Notes: generated from the sequence alone by a model not told the origin. A stretch of DNA of 64,000 nt from Neostapfia colusana (GCA_030760725.1 JASWHV010000018.1:22538273-22602272); one strand, 5' to 3'; counted from the first letter of the stretch, positions 35,332 through 47,056 are shown. Numbers and translations: made by a program.

Positions 35332-35834
35332 GTGGCCCCCGGGCCCATCTCGGGGGAGATAGCGAGCCCGAGGTGGGGCCCCCGTCTCTTCCACTCCGCG
35401 CACCTTCTCGAAGACCCGCCTTGACCATTGCCGGGGCACGAACAGTCGCGGGATCATGGGAGTGTGTGCCCCACTAGATGGCCGCTTTTACTGCGGCGGT
35501 TCCCAAGGCTGCCACTTCCGCACGTCGCAACGCCTTTTCGGGAACCGCCGAAGCGTCCTGCCGGCAAATCTTCTTGATAGACTGATTTCTTGGCCCACCG
35601 CTTCAGCTGGACGGCTTGGGTCCACTTGTCATCGACGCTCGGTCTTGTAGCTGAAGCGGTTGTCCAAGCAGCGTATTCGAAGAGTTTTGAATCGCTTTGA
35701 ATCGCGCCTGGGAAGTTTAAAAGGGGATCTCACCCGCATCGCGGCTTCCCTTCGCAATTTCCAACGCTTGCATCTTCCTTGTCTCCTTGAGCTCTTGCGC
35801 CCTTGTATTCCCTGTCCTTGAGCTTCCATCTGCC
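35332..35834 (+). other. Spacer between R7 LTR and accessory ORF, possible antisense promoter
   Basis: GC-rich to about 35640, then mixed. TTTAAAAGG at 35716-35724 is a possible TATA box about 110 bp before the ATG at 35835 on the plus strand. No other gene seen. Confidence 0.4.
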
Positions 35835-37850
35835 ATGGCTTCTAACTTGCCTCCGGAGAAGAAGCGCGCCCGGTCTCCTCCGGCGACGGCGTTTGCACCA
35901 AGTCAGGGATCCAGGGCGCCTGCGCGTCCTTCTCCTGGTGATGGCGTCTCGTCTGGTGGCGACTCCAAGAGGTCTCGGGCTTCCCATTCCGATGGGACTC
36001 CGCTCGAGCGGCGGCGGCCCGAGGGTCCCCGGGCGTCACGCCCTCCGCCCTCAGGTGATGGAGCTTTGAGGGGTAGTGATGGTGCGACGATGCCCAGGGG
36101 CGAGTCTAGAACTCAGGCGCCCCGGGCCTCGGGAGCTGGATCGACGCCTAGGGGGGCTTCAGAAGCGTCCCCTGCTCCGCTGATCCGGGTGACTGGGGGG
36201 AAGCCCTCGGCGGCGACGGCGGGCTCTAGTGGACCCACCCTGGCTCGGAAGCCAGGGTTCAGAGCCCGTTGGAGTGCTCGTGTCCCTCGGTAAGTGTCGT
36301 CTATCGGGTTCCAGAGCCTGTATTCTTTTCTTCTTCTCTTAACCCGAGAGCCTCCCACGTTTGCAGGGACTCATCGAGTACCGGTAGCGTCTCCGCTTCC
36401 CGGCCTTCCCCGACTGTCGTGGGATTTGTGCCGTAGAGCCCGGCAGCTAAAGCGGTTCTGGCGGCCCCCAAGCCGGCGCAGGCTCCGCTGCGCCGGTCGA
36501 TCCGGCTCCTGCGGCAGCGGTGACAACACCCGCTCATCCCCCTTCGCCAGCTCGGGGGCCGGCTGTTGCTGAAGGTTCGGTGGGACCGGCTGACGGCATC
36601 CCGCCTTCTGGTGTCAAAGCGAGAGAGGCAGCCTCAGGCCCTACGGCGGGCAGTGAACCAGGTTGCGCTGGGAGCAGCCTCGCTCCAGCGCCGACTTCTC
36701 CTGATCATCGCCTCGTCCCTATCGCCGGAGCACCAACCCCTCCTGAAGACGACATGATGGAGGAAGTCGGGGGCGCGGCTTCGGCCTCTGCCGCCCCGCT
36801 GCCCCTGGCGGATGCCCTCGAGCTTGACTAGACGAGCGTCCGGCAGGTCCTGGCCGCGCTCGGTCGTGAGCGGGAGGAGCAGGCAGAAGAGAGGGATCGC
36901 CTTCTCAGCTGGGGGCGCCTCTTGAAGGAGCAGACCGAGGAGGTCAGGGAGGAGCTTGACTCGAGGCGGGTGTTGCTCGATGTCATGGAGGCGCTCCTTG
37001 GCCGCCAAAAGAGAGTTGTCGACCGCCTGGACGCTGAGACTCGATGGCTCCACCAGGAGACCCGCGAGACTCATGACCGGGTCGAGGGGTGCCTCTCTGC
37101 GTTGGAGGAGCTGCGGCTGAAGCTAGAGCGCCGTGAGCGCGCCATCGCGGACCAGGAGCGCACTTCGGTGGCTGAGGCAAAGAAGGTCGTCGCGCGGCTG
37201 GCGGTTGGCGAGGGCGACCTGAGGGCCCGAGTTAAGGAGCTAGAGACCTGGAAGGCAGATCTGGTCGCGAGGGAGGAGCAGGTCTCCCGGGAGCACCAGG
37301 CGGTTTTGGATCGGGAGCTGGCAGCTGACTTCCGGGCTTCGGAGTTCGAGCGGCTCGCCCAGAGTCTCCAGCTTCGGGAAAACTCTCTGGCAGCCAAGGA
37401 GAAGGAATTCTCCGAGGGGGGCCTCGACGCCTTGCTGGCAGCCCGCCGCGAGATGGAGGAGCTCCAGGCCTCGCGGTCCTCCGAGGCCCGGGCGGTCTGG
37501 AGCTTCGTCGACCAGGCAGGGTCCGCCCTGGTCCCCCTTGGCTTCAGCCCGGTGAAGGCAGTGGCTCCAGCGCAGAAGGTGGCCAAGGTGATCCCTGCGC
37601 TCGAGTATTGGCGCCAAGCTGGACAGGCTTGAAGCGGTGGTCGCTGGTGAGCTCGAGGCAGAGGGACGGGGTCTGGCGATGGAGGTTGCCACGCACGTGC
37701 TGGCGTGCTTCCGGAGCCGGGATCCCTCCCTCTCACTGGAGCCAGTGAGGCAGGGCCCCGCCACGGAGCGGGAGGAAGCTGCCAGGGCTGAAGTCGGGGA
37801 GGTGGCCGCCCTTGTAGCCTCTAGGTTCCGGCGCGGGCCAGGGGAATCCT
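35835..37850 (+). pseudogene. R7 antisense accessory ORF (Tat-type, coiled coil)
   Basis: The ORF opens MASNLPPEKKRARSPP, with a likely nuclear signal (KKRAR) and a Pro/Ser-rich N-terminus to about 36289. A canonical intron (GTAAGT...TTTGCAG, 36290-36366) follows. Then comes a long heptad-rich coiled coil (36840-37500) and a conserved C-terminus with LVPLGFSPV and ATHVLACFRS. It lies opposite to the LTR transcript, as known for accessory ORFs between pol and 3' LTR in Tat-lineage elements. Function is unknown. Breaks: TAG near 36434, a frame change near 36470-36520, TAG at 36829-36831, and a two-base loss near 37604. The usual gypsy-transposon domain of this ORF type is largely absent. Confidence 0.65.
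36290..36366 (+). other. Likely intron in the accessory ORF
   Basis: 77 bp with donor CG|GTAAGT, a pyrimidine run TTCTTTTCTTCTTCTCTT and acceptor TTTGCAG|G. Splicing keeps the reading frame from the first exon (PR|DSSS). It can only be spliced from plus-strand RNA, that is, antisense to the element. Confidence 0.5.
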
Positions 37851-37972
37851 AGCGCTTGTATCTTTTCTTTTCCTTTTGTCGAGTTTGTAGTCCAGCTCAT
37901 GGAGCCTTGAATGAGTAGACCCTTTGTTTCTTGTGTTCGCGCTCATCTTCTTCTTGGCTTGGCCTAGCCAAG

Positions 37973-40900
37973 TTTATATGCATTGTCATTTATCTTCTCA
38001 AGAACCTTAAAAGGTCCAGCAGCACGTGGCATGAGTTTGAACTTTCTCAAATCCGGGAACCTATCTTTTCTCAAATGAACCCACACCAAATCACCGGGTT
38101 CCAATTTTACCTACTTCCTACCTTTACTAGCAGCAATGCGATACTTTTCATTCATTTTTTCAATTTGTAACTTAGTAGTTTCATGCAACTTAAAAATAAA
38201 TTCAGGACGTTGTGTAGCATCTAAGTTCACAATTTCAGTATGTGGTAAAGATAGCAAATCAATTGGAGCACGAGGATTGAAACCATAGACTACCATAAAC
38301 GGACTTAACTTGGTTGTGGAGTGAATAGACCTGTTATAAGCAAACTCAATATGTGGCAAACACTCCTCCCACAACCTCAAATTGTCTTTCAAAACAGCCC
38401 GCAACATAGTAGATAAGGTACGATTAACTACCTCTGTTTGCCCATCAGTTTGTGGATGAGAAGTAGTAGAAAACAGCAACTTTGTTCCCAATTTATACCA
38501 TAAAGTTCTCCAAAAGTAACTCAAAAACTTAGCATCCCTATCAGAAACAATAGTATTGGGAACACCATGCAAACGCACAACCTCATTAAAGAACAAATCA
38601 GCAACATGTGAAGCATTATCGGTCTTGTGGTAGGGTATAAAATGAGCCATTTTAGGGAAACGATCAACAACCACAAAGACACTATCCCTCCCCCTCTTTG
38701 TTCTAGGCAATCCTAAAACAAAGTCAATAGAAATATCCTCCCAAGGTGCACTAGGAACCGAAAGAGGCATATAAAGACCATGTGGGTTAAGTCAAGACTT
38801 AGCTTTGTTGCATGTCGTGCAACGTGAAACGTAGCGCTCCACATCACGCCTCATTCGTGGCCAAAAGAAGTGAGCGGCCAGCACATCCTCTGTCTTTTTA
38901 ACACCAAAATGTCCCATCAAACCACCTCCATGCGCTTCCTGCGACAACAAAAGATGAACGGAGCTAGCTGGAACACAGCTTGTTAGCACGGTAGAGAAGG
39001 CTTTCACACAGCAGGAATTTTGCCACGTTCTTCCCTCTCTACAATTTTCAAAGGCATCTTTGAAGTCCAAATCAGTAGCATATAACCTCTTTATGATTTC
39101 CAAACCAAAGATTTTATGAGAAAGTTGGGACAGCATGGTATAACGTCTAGATAAAGCATCGGCAATCACATTGTCTTTCCCTTTCTTATGTTTAATGATG
39201 TAAGGAAATGATTCTATGAAATCAATCCATTTAGCATGACGTTTGTCCAGATTAGCCTGTCCTTTAAGATACTTCAAAGACTCATGATCTGAATGTATGA
39301 CAAATTCTTTAGACCATAGGTAATGTTGCCAAGTTTGCAAGACACACACTAAAGCATAAAGTTCTTTGTCATATGTAGAATAATTCACCGAAGGCCCATG
39401 CAATTTTTCACTAAAGAAGGCAACAGGTTTACCTCCTTGAATTAGCACTCCTCCAATGCCAATGCCGCTCGTGTCACATTCATGCTCGAAGGTCTTCTCA
39501 AAATCAGGAAGTTGCAGCAATGGTGCTTGTGTGAGCTTCGACTTGAGAACATCAAAATCTTGTTGTTGTGTTGGTCCCCATCGAAACGGCACTCCATGCT
39601 TTGTCAACTCGTGGAGAGGTGCCGCAATGGTGCTGAAATCCCGCACGAAACGCCGGTGGAAACCTGCGAGACCAAGAAAACTCCGAACCTGTGTGGCTGT
39701 AGTCGGAAGTGGCCAGCTCGTGATGGCAACAATCTTTGCCTCGTCCACCTCAATGCCCTGCAAAGTAACAACATACCCAAGAAAAGACACACGATCGGTG
39801 CAAAAGGTGCACTTCTCAAGGTTACCATATAAACGTGCATCGCGCAAGACATTAAAAACAACACGCAAATGTTCAAGATGCTCATCATATGACTTGCTGT
39901 AAATAAGGATATCATCAAAGTAAACCACCACAAATTTACCAATGAAAGCACGCAAAACCTCATTCATCAACCTCATGAAAGTGTTGGGCGCATTAGTTAA
40001 ACCAAATGGCATGACTAACCATTCATAAAGTCCGAATTTAGTTTTAAAAGCAGTTTTCCATTCATCACCTAAATCCATACGAATCTGATGATACCCACTA
40101 CACAAATCAATCTTGGAGAAAATAACAGAACCACTCAACTCATCAAGCATGTCATCCAATCTAGAAATAGGATAGCGATAACGAATGGTAATGTTATTGA
40201 TGGCTCTACAATCAACACACATGCGCCAAGTGCCATCTTTTTTTGGTACCAAAAGAACAGGAACAGAACAAGGACTAAGGCTCTCACGAATGTACCCACG
40301 GTCCAGAAGATCTTGGACTTGTCGCTGAATTTCCTTAGTCTCGTCGGGGTTGGTCCTGTAGGCAGCACGGTTTGGCAAGCTCGCCCCTGGAACAAAATCA
40401 ATCTTGTGCTCAATGCCTCGCACAGGTGGTAATCCACGGGGTATCTCTGATGGAAAAACATCCATATATTCCTGCAAAAGGTTAGCAACAGCAGGTGGCA
40501 AGACAATGGATGTATCCTCAATGGAATATAAAGCATGTTTGCACACTAAAGCATAGCAAGTTCCATTAGAGGCATATAAATCATCAAGATCAGATTTAGT
40601 TGCAAGCAAAATAGGATTTTTCAACTTAATAGGTTGCTGAATTTCAGAATTGAAAACACCCTTTTGCTTAGCATTATTCTTTTCTCCTGCTCAAATTGTA
40701 GAATTTCAGTGGGACTCATAGGAAGCAACACAATTTTCTTGCCCTTATGCCTGAGAGTATACTTATTAGATCGACCATGGTGAATAGCATCAGTATCAAA
40801 CTCCCAAGGACATCCCAACAAAAGAGAACAAGCATCCATAGGTACCACATCAAAATCAGAAAAATCGATAACAACCAACAGAAAAATGTATCCTTGCTGT

Positions 40901-41071
40901 TTGTGTTACCTTAACTTTACCATTGTTGTTAAACCATTGAATGTCATAAGGGTGGGGATGCTCCCGTGTGGCCAAGCCAAGCTTCTTGACCACCTCAACA
41001 TTCACCAAATTGTTGCAGCTACCACCATCAATGATGGTATGTACACGGCAGTCCTTGACGATGAGAAACAT
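37973..41071 (-). pseudogene. pol: R8 pol: protease, RT, RNase H, integrase, broken
   Basis: Protease shows IIDGGSCNNLVN (DGG active site) near 41040. RT has VVYFDDILIYSK near 39920, and RNase H has ECDTSG near 39480. Integrase has H..H and CTTCNKAK near 38810 and a core with DFVLGLP, SDRDAKF and QTEVVN. Breaks include frame changes between 41071 and 40624, an in-frame TGA at 38794-38792 between the integrase zinc finger and core, and TAG at 38113-38111. After that the sequence continues (LEPGDLVWVHLRKDRFPDL) until cut at 37973. It was a working family once, but this copy is dead. Confidence 0.85.
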
Positions 41072-41147
41072 GTTGAAAAGGTTGTGATGTTGGCGGTTGT
41101 CGTCCTATCGAACCGTGGCACTCAAAGCTCGCTGCACAATCAAAGTC

Positions 41148-42452
41148 CTATAGTTGTTTGTCGCAGATGTACTCAGCACCATCATCCGAACCTGAAATGT
41201 TAGTTGCAATAATATTTTCATCTTCAATATCAGAAGCACTAACATACCCACCATCAGCAGTGGCAATGATCGCCCGTTTGCTGGGGCAATCTCGTTGCAT
41301 ATGGCCAAGTCCCTGGCAGCGGTGGCACTTGATGTCGGAGCTGCAACTTGTCGAAGTGTTGGGTGCAGTCGCCTTTGCTGCAACACCTGGAGGCATCTGG
41401 GACTTGCTGTTATCTTATCCCTGTGATGTAGAAGGTGCGATGCTGCTGCGTACAACACCCGTGGAGGGTGGTGTAGAAGCACGTACGCTCGAGGAGGGCG
41501 CTGCTTTGGATGGCACCGGAAATTGTCGTGGCGTTAAGGTGTTGTTCCGCCGCTGCTGTTGGCGACCCTGCACTTCTTTTTCTGCTAACATAGCAAGTTG
41601 AAATAAACGTTGAATAGAATGATATTCCTTGTAGTCAACTATGTCCTGGATCTCACGCCGCAAGCACCCATAAAACCTAACAATTCAGTCTTCCTGATCC
41701 TCAACTACCCCACAACAAAGCATACCTTTCTGCAACTCTTGGTAGTACTCTTGGACAGTCATGTCACCCTGATCAAAGCGTTGCAATTTCTTAAGAAGAT
41801 CACGTCTATATGAAGGAGGAATAAACCTAGCACGCATCTCTTCTTTTAAGGCAGCCCATGTATGTGGTGCATTACGTGTATTGACAAGTTCATTCCACCA
41901 AATTATAGCAAAATCTTTAAACTCACTAGTGGCTTGTCTAACTCTATGTCGCTCAGGAACAAGATGAGAGCTAAATTTTTGTTCTACCGTCATCTCCCAA
42001 TCCAAGTAAGTCTCAGCATCATAAGATCCATAAAATGTTGGAATAGAAAACTTAATCTTAGCATAAGGATCATTATCTTGTTCAGGAGCATGAGGACGAG
42101 GTCTACCTCCCATACCTTGACGATTTCGTCGAGGGCGATGGCGCTGCTGTGCATCAACCTCATCGTTATTGACGTCATCCTCTGTGTCATAGTGAGCATG
42201 TGCATCACCATCAAGGATGATAGAGGGTGTAGCTTGTTGGGGAAGACGAGTCTCCATCTCGTCCAACCGTGTGGTCAGACCAACAACACTTGTATGGAGT
42301 CTCTGAAAGGTGGCTGTTGTAGTGGTCTGGTAATTGTTGAAAGCTCCAGTCATTGCCCGCATCATGTCCCTTAGTTCCATATGGGACACGCACTCATCAT
42401 CATCCGGAGGTGTAGAACCAGAGGTCTTATCCATAGGCTTCTTTCCTGTCAT
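41148..42452 (-). pseudogene. gag: R8 gag, broken by in-frame stops
   Basis: It starts MTGKKPMDKTSGS at 42452. The capsid region has AETYLDWEMTVEQKFSSHLV and WWNELVNTRN, followed by the zinc knuckle CHRCQGLGHMQRDC near 41330-41290. Two in-frame stops (near 41686 and 41416) split it. All three pieces remain in one frame, so these are point changes. Confidence 0.85.
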
Positions 42453-43563
42453 TGTTAGTACAAAACAGAAACAAAGACAAAAAGATCGTGAAGAATCCTA
42501 TTACTACGCTCTCCGAAGTGGGTGGAAAATCGATCAGTAAGATGCGTCTTACCCCGCTCTCACAAGTTTCTTACCAGCACTGCAGGTGGCCAACGGTGAC
42601 CGGTGTGAAGCAAGCAGAGAGTGGGTGTGATTGCAAAGGTTACCTGTTCTGCTCGAGAGAAGGTGGAGCTTGGAGGGCTCAAATGCAGTATATGTATGTG
42701 GCACACAAGTTACTAACAGATAGCAATGCTGAATAAGTGTCCAAAGAATTTCACCTTGTTGCTGGCCTAAGAATGTATTAGAACAGTTGTGACAACAAGC
42801 AAGGACAAGGATGAATGATGATGAACAATAAGGATAATATCAGTAAGTATCCAGCACTCACACAGAAATAGCACAACTAGAAAACCCCTTAGCCTCCTGT
42901 TTTTGTCTTGAAGCACTAGCAGAAATCAAAATATTTTTTTTCTTTATTTTTTTTGATATTTTTTTCTCAACCAGGGGCACAAGAATAGAAACAGCACTAA
43001 GTATTAGCTCAAACTGATGAAAGATGAGATCGGCACAAATTCAGGAGTGATTGGAAAAACTAGTGCTGAAACTTCGGAGTTCGAAACAAGGGCCTTCTTA
43101 AATTTTTTTTAAAAAAACAACGTGACCAGCGTAGCTGGTGTATCCTATGTGGACTTTTCTTAGACCTTTCCGGGAAAAAATGCGCCTCAATCGGAGTTAC
43201 GAGCGAAAAGTTATGCCCGTTTTAAAGAGGATACCCCGAATCAGGTTTTGGTGGTGGTGGAAACTGCAACAGAAACGAATCGGTGGATGGAATTTTTTTG
43301 TAGATTGGTTTTTTGTAGATGGCAGCGGATGGAAGAAACAAAACTGAACCAAAACAAATCTAAACCAGCAACCAGACTCAACCTAGGACACGAACTCAGA
43401 ACTACGGACTCTGAAACTAAATTGTGCAAAAGGTTGAGCGGGGGTTGTAGGTCAGGGAAACTAAAAAAAATTGTGGCTTTTTGCGGACGATAGGACTGAA
43501 ACAAAATAAATCTAAAGGGCACACAAGTATACCTCACGGTGAACCTGGAAATCTGATACCAAT
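42453..43563 (-). other. R8 5' leader
   Basis: About 1.1 kb between primer site and gag. It holds T-rich and A-rich runs at 42925-42970 and 43100-43120. No gene seen. The primer site is at 43562-43547. Confidence 0.6.
43547..43562 (-). other. R8 primer binding site (tRNA-iMet type)
   Basis: The minus strand reads TTGGTATCAGATTTCC one base after the LTR end (CCTATCA). It shows that 43564-44433 is the 5' LTR. Confidence 0.85.
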
Positions 43564-44433
43564 TGATAGGAGGATGAGTCCCGATCTTCCGAGAGGTAGG
43601 GTAAACTTGATTGGGTGGAGATCTCGACATTGATGATCCAAGGCTCCGAACGAACGAAACCCCGCAATCACTACACCACAGCTCCATTGGTTATCACCCG
43701 TGTCAGACGAATGACCTCGCCACGAAGGCTTATCCCTGCAAGAGCAATCAAGAACACAAGCAAGAACAGAGAAGTTGCAATCAAAACTGAATTGATCACG
43801 AATTTGGGGTCTCACAACCGATGATCGGCGACACTGTTCAATGACAGATTGTAACTAAGAAAAACCCAACCCTAATGTGGTGGTGGCTGCTGTATAAAAA
43901 GGAGTTAAGAGGCGTGCAAGACCCCAGGACGCAACCCTAATGGGCTTCCACACGATACACGGGCCAGCAGCCCAAAAGGCGGTGGCGCAGCACTGGACAG
44001 ATTCTGGACGCCCACTTGTTTCTCTGATTTCCATCAACTTAGAAGGAATTTTGAGGTGGGGCTGATTCCATTATAAGCTTTATGAAATCACGGTTCCAAC
44101 CATATATAGAACGTCCAAATCCGACTCCGTATGTGTCCGGGACGTCAGTTTTGGTGAAGGCATCTCCTGGAACCCGAGGTGGAGTCGAAGTCGAGTTGTA
44201 CTTGGGCTCCTCCTTGGTGTGCACGTCCTATCTCCTCCTCCTTGACTCCTTGGACTCCTCCCAGCCCTTGCTGGTCCTCTCCATTGTTCCTAATCAATAA
44301 AACATGCATGGAAACAAGCATAAGTTCTGAAAAATAATTGACAATGTTAGAACATACCTGGAGATCCAATTATCGTGCACGTGCTCTAGTGATCGGTCCT
44401 TGCATTGTATGCAAAGGAGAGATGTCCTCATCA
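43564..44433 (-). repeat. R8 5' LTR, 870 bp
   Basis: On the minus strand it starts TGATGAGGACATCTC (44433) and ends CCTCCTATCA (43564). These ends are typical of CRM-type elements. The right flank CCTTA (44434-44438) would be the target duplication; its partner is lost with the 3' end. Confidence 0.8.
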
Positions 44434-44559
44434 CCTTACTTGTGTGCAGGACCTCCCGGCCTTAGCTCCCCCGCAGGAGTATGGTAGGTGTGCCCAAACA
44501 ATTGGCCACACCTACCAGGGGGTAACTACGGGACCGCGCAAGACCGGAGCTCCAACACA

Positions 44560-44840
44560 AGACCGAAGGATCCGGACCTCGTCCCCTCCGCAGGGGCGGG
44601 CTCTGGAGGCCCCACGTGTCCGGCAGGGCCGGAGCCCCCCCTCTCCTCAGAGGGTAGCTCCGGGCCCGCTGCATGGCCGGCAGAGCCGGGCCTCGCCCCC
44701 TCCGCAGGGGTGAGCTCCGAAGGCCCCACGTGTCCCACGGGATCGGATCTCCATCTTGTCAGAGGAGAGCTCCGGGACTGCCACGTGGCCAGCGGATCTG
44801 GACCTCCCCGTCCTCACGGGGCGAGCTCCAAAGATCCCTT
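44560..44840. repeat. CACGTG-bearing repeat array in the R9 spacer
   Basis: About five degenerate 55-bp halves like those of the R7 and R10 LTRs, with CCCCACGTGTCC at about 44613 and 44726 and GCCACGTGGCC at about 44780. Between pol and the accessory ORF this is outside any visible LTR, so it may be an LTR remnant or a spread repeat. Confidence 0.55.
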
Positions 44841-45086
44841 GGGCCCTTAATACAATAAGGACCTGAGGAAGGTGTCTGTACAAGACTTCAAGGTTGGTGA
44901 AGACCTCTGAGTACCTTGCAGAGCTAAGGACTCGGCCAGGCCAAGCCAAGGAGAAGATAAAAATATACAGACACGAAAAATAACAAGAGTCTATTCATTC
45001 AAAGCTCCATGAGCTGGACTACAGACTCAACAAAAGCAAAAAAAGAGAGAAGAGATACAAGGCCTTCTGGCCGCGGGAGCGGCTGC

Positions 45087-46080
45087 CTAAGAGTCCCCGG
45101 ACTCCCGCTGGAACCTAGAGGCCACGAGGGCGGCCATGTCCCTGACTTCGGCCCTGGTAGCTTCCTCCCGCTCGATGGCGGGGCCTAGTCGCACTGGCTT
45201 CAGAGAGAAGGAAGGGTCTTGGCTCCGGAAGCACGCTAGCACATGCGTGGCGACCTCCTTCGCCAGGCCTCGTCCCTCCACCTCAAGCTCGTCGGCGATC
45301 ACCGCTTCGAGCCTGCCCAGCTTGGCACCGATGGACTCAAGCGCCGGGATTGCCCCAGACACCTCCTGCGCTGGAGCCTCCGTCCGCACCGGGCTGAAAC
45401 CGAGGGGAACCAGGGCGGACTCCGCCTCAGTGACAAAGCTCCAGATCGCCCGGGCCTCGATAGATCGCGAAGCCTAGAGCTTCTCCACATCCTGGCGGGC
45501 CGCCAGCTCGCGATCCAGCGCCGCCTGGCGCTCTCGGGAGGATTGCTCCTCCCTCGCGGCAGTAGCTGACTCGCGAAGCTCCAGCTCCTCGGCCCGAGCC
45601 CTCAGCTCGCCCTCGCTGGCCTCCAGCCGTGCGGCGATCTTCTCCTCCTCGGCCGCCACGGCATGCTCCCGATCTGCGACGGTGCACTCTCGGCGAGCTA
45701 CCTGCAGCCGCAACTCCTCCACGGCAGTGGAGCGCGATTTGGCCCTGGCCTGAGCTTCACGGAAAGCAGCGCGGAGCCGCCGGGTCTTTGAGCCCAGGCG
45801 GTCGACGGCCCTCTTCTGAGCGTCGAGCAGCACCCCCATGGCATCAAGCCTCGACTGCCTCGAGTCGAGCTCTGCTTTAGCCTCCTTGGTCCGCTGCTTC
45901 AGGAGATGCTCCCAGCTAAGGAGGCGCTCCCTCTCTCCAGCCAGCACCTCCCGCTCCCGCTCAAAGGCAGCCTGGACCTGCCGGACGCCAGCCTGAGCAT
46001 GCCCCAAGGCATCCGCTAGGGGCAGCGGGACGGCGGAGGCAGGAGCCGCGCCCCTGACCTCCCCCGTCGTGTCCACGACC
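45087..46080 (-). pseudogene. R9 antisense accessory ORF, C-terminal two thirds
   Basis: Reading leftwards from the R10 LTR edge, it has APLPLADAL-like sequence. A long coiled coil rich in E, R, A and L (46000-45500) follows. Then come LVPLGFSPVRTEAPAQEVS and ATHVLACFRSQDPSFSL, ending RESGDS at 45087. It matches the R7 ORF from about 36780 onward. It is one open frame except for a TAG at 45476-45474, where R7 has CAG (Gln). The N-terminus, intron and promoter side are missing because the R10 LTR cuts it. Function unknown. Confidence 0.7.
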
Positions 46081-46092
46081 GGTACAGGTTCC

Positions 46093-47056
46093 TGTCGGTA
46101 CCCGCGATATGGGGTACCCCGCGCACAGGGGAAAATGCCTAAGGATCTTGCCCTTCTCCGCAGGGAGAGCTCCGAAGGCGCCACGTGTCCAGCGGGGCCG
46201 GACCTCCCTCTCCTCAGAGGAGAGCTCCGGGCCCGCCACGTGGCCAGCAGCAGCCAGACCTCCCCCTCCGTGGGGAGAGCTCCGAAGGCTCCACGTGTCC
46301 TGCGGGGCCGGACCTCCCTCTCCTCAGAGGAGAGCTCCGGGCCCGTCACGTGTCCAGCAGAACAGCGCTGCCTGCCCCCGCGCGGTAGGCAGCGGGCGTA
46401 AAGACGCACCATACCTTGCCCGTACAAGGTATTCAAGGCCCGCGCCTTCCCAAGACACGGAGCACGCCTCTGTCAGGTGTCGTTGCGCCCAGTCGCATCG
46501 CAGACTGGCGCGCAGCGTCAGAACCTGCCAGCCAATAAACACAGCGACAAGACATCCCCTGCCGCCTCGCCGTCATCAACCACTATGACTAGCATGCGGC
46601 ATGGGCAGGGCAGCAGGACGAAGACTCGGAAGCCTTCGCCAGAGAAAACTACCGGCATAACTACGGATACGATAGTCGGCAGGCAATCTCCCCCGGACCA
46701 CCTGTCGGGTCCCGGGCCCCCCTTGTAAGCCACACGAGCTTTGGACTATAAAAGGCTCGGGTAGGCAACGTTAGCAAGGGTTCGCTCTCTAGCAACTCAC
46801 ACCCCAGGCATAACTCACCATCAAACTCAGGACTCCAGTTCTGAGCAACGAGCAATACAGCGAGCACCTCAGCTCACCGTGGACGTAGGGTTTTACGCTC
46901 TGGCGGCCCGAACCACGTAAAACTCGCCGTGTCAAGATCCTCCCTCACTCGTCCCTTACGCTTAAGCTCTCCGCAAGCGACTAGCCCCTCCGGAAAAGAA
47001 CCTCCGCGGGCTGCCCAGAGCAGGTCCGGGGGAAGTGTCGACCACACACTTCGACA
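46093..47056 (+). repeat. R10 5' LTR, 964 bp
   Basis: It starts TGTCGGTACCC and ends CACACTTCGACA, followed at once by a Tat-type primer site. A 110-bp array of four CACGTG halves lies at about 46140-46370 in U3, and CTATAAAAGG is at 46745-46754. It is the inverted counterpart of the R7 LTR. Confidence 0.88.
46745..46754 (+). promoter_or_regulatory. TATA box of the R10 LTR
   Basis: CTATAAAAGG, 375 bp downstream of the CACGTG array and about 300 bp before the LTR end. Confidence 0.65.

Larger units (their letters stand above)
34100..37972 (-). mobile_element. R7: Tat-lineage Ty3 element, 3' end fragment
   Basis: On the minus strand the order is (deleted pol), antisense accessory ORF, polypurine-like tract, 3' LTR. 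The LTR end at 34100 abuts copia gag with no primer site, so this is the outer end; the flank GCGAC (34095-34099) should be a target duplication copy. The fragment stops at 37972 against R8. Confidence 0.75.
37973..44433 (-). mobile_element. R8: CRM-like Ty3 chromovirus lacking its 3' end
   Basis: On the minus strand: 5' LTR (44433 to 43564), primer site, long leader, gag, protease, RT, RNase H, integrase. It stops in the integrase C-terminus (NDNAYK) at 37973, so the 3' LTR is missing. The LTR ends TGATGAGGACATC...CCTATCA, the DGG-type protease and the RT/RNase H sequence style resemble grass CRM elements. Coding is broken by several stops and shifts. Confidence 0.8.
44434..46092 (+). mobile_element. 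R9: Tat-lineage fragment, spacer plus antisense accessory ORF
   Basis: It mirrors R7: the accessory ORF is on the minus strand, so the element runs plus. The region after the ORF (45086 to 44940) matches R7 37851-37972. The fragment ends at 46092, inside the ORF, where the R10 LTR begins, so R10 most simply inserted into it. Its other end was displaced beyond the window, or lost. Confidence 0.6.

Noticed and set aside
34597..35428. Pro/Arg-rich ORFs of up to 213 aa on both strands
   Set aside because: They span the 110-bp CACGTG array of the LTR. Open frames on both strands result from the GC-rich tandem repeat.
43880..43900. Plus-strand TATA box GTATAAAAAGG in the R8 LTR
   Set aside because: It points against the direction of R8, and no plus-strand gene follows.
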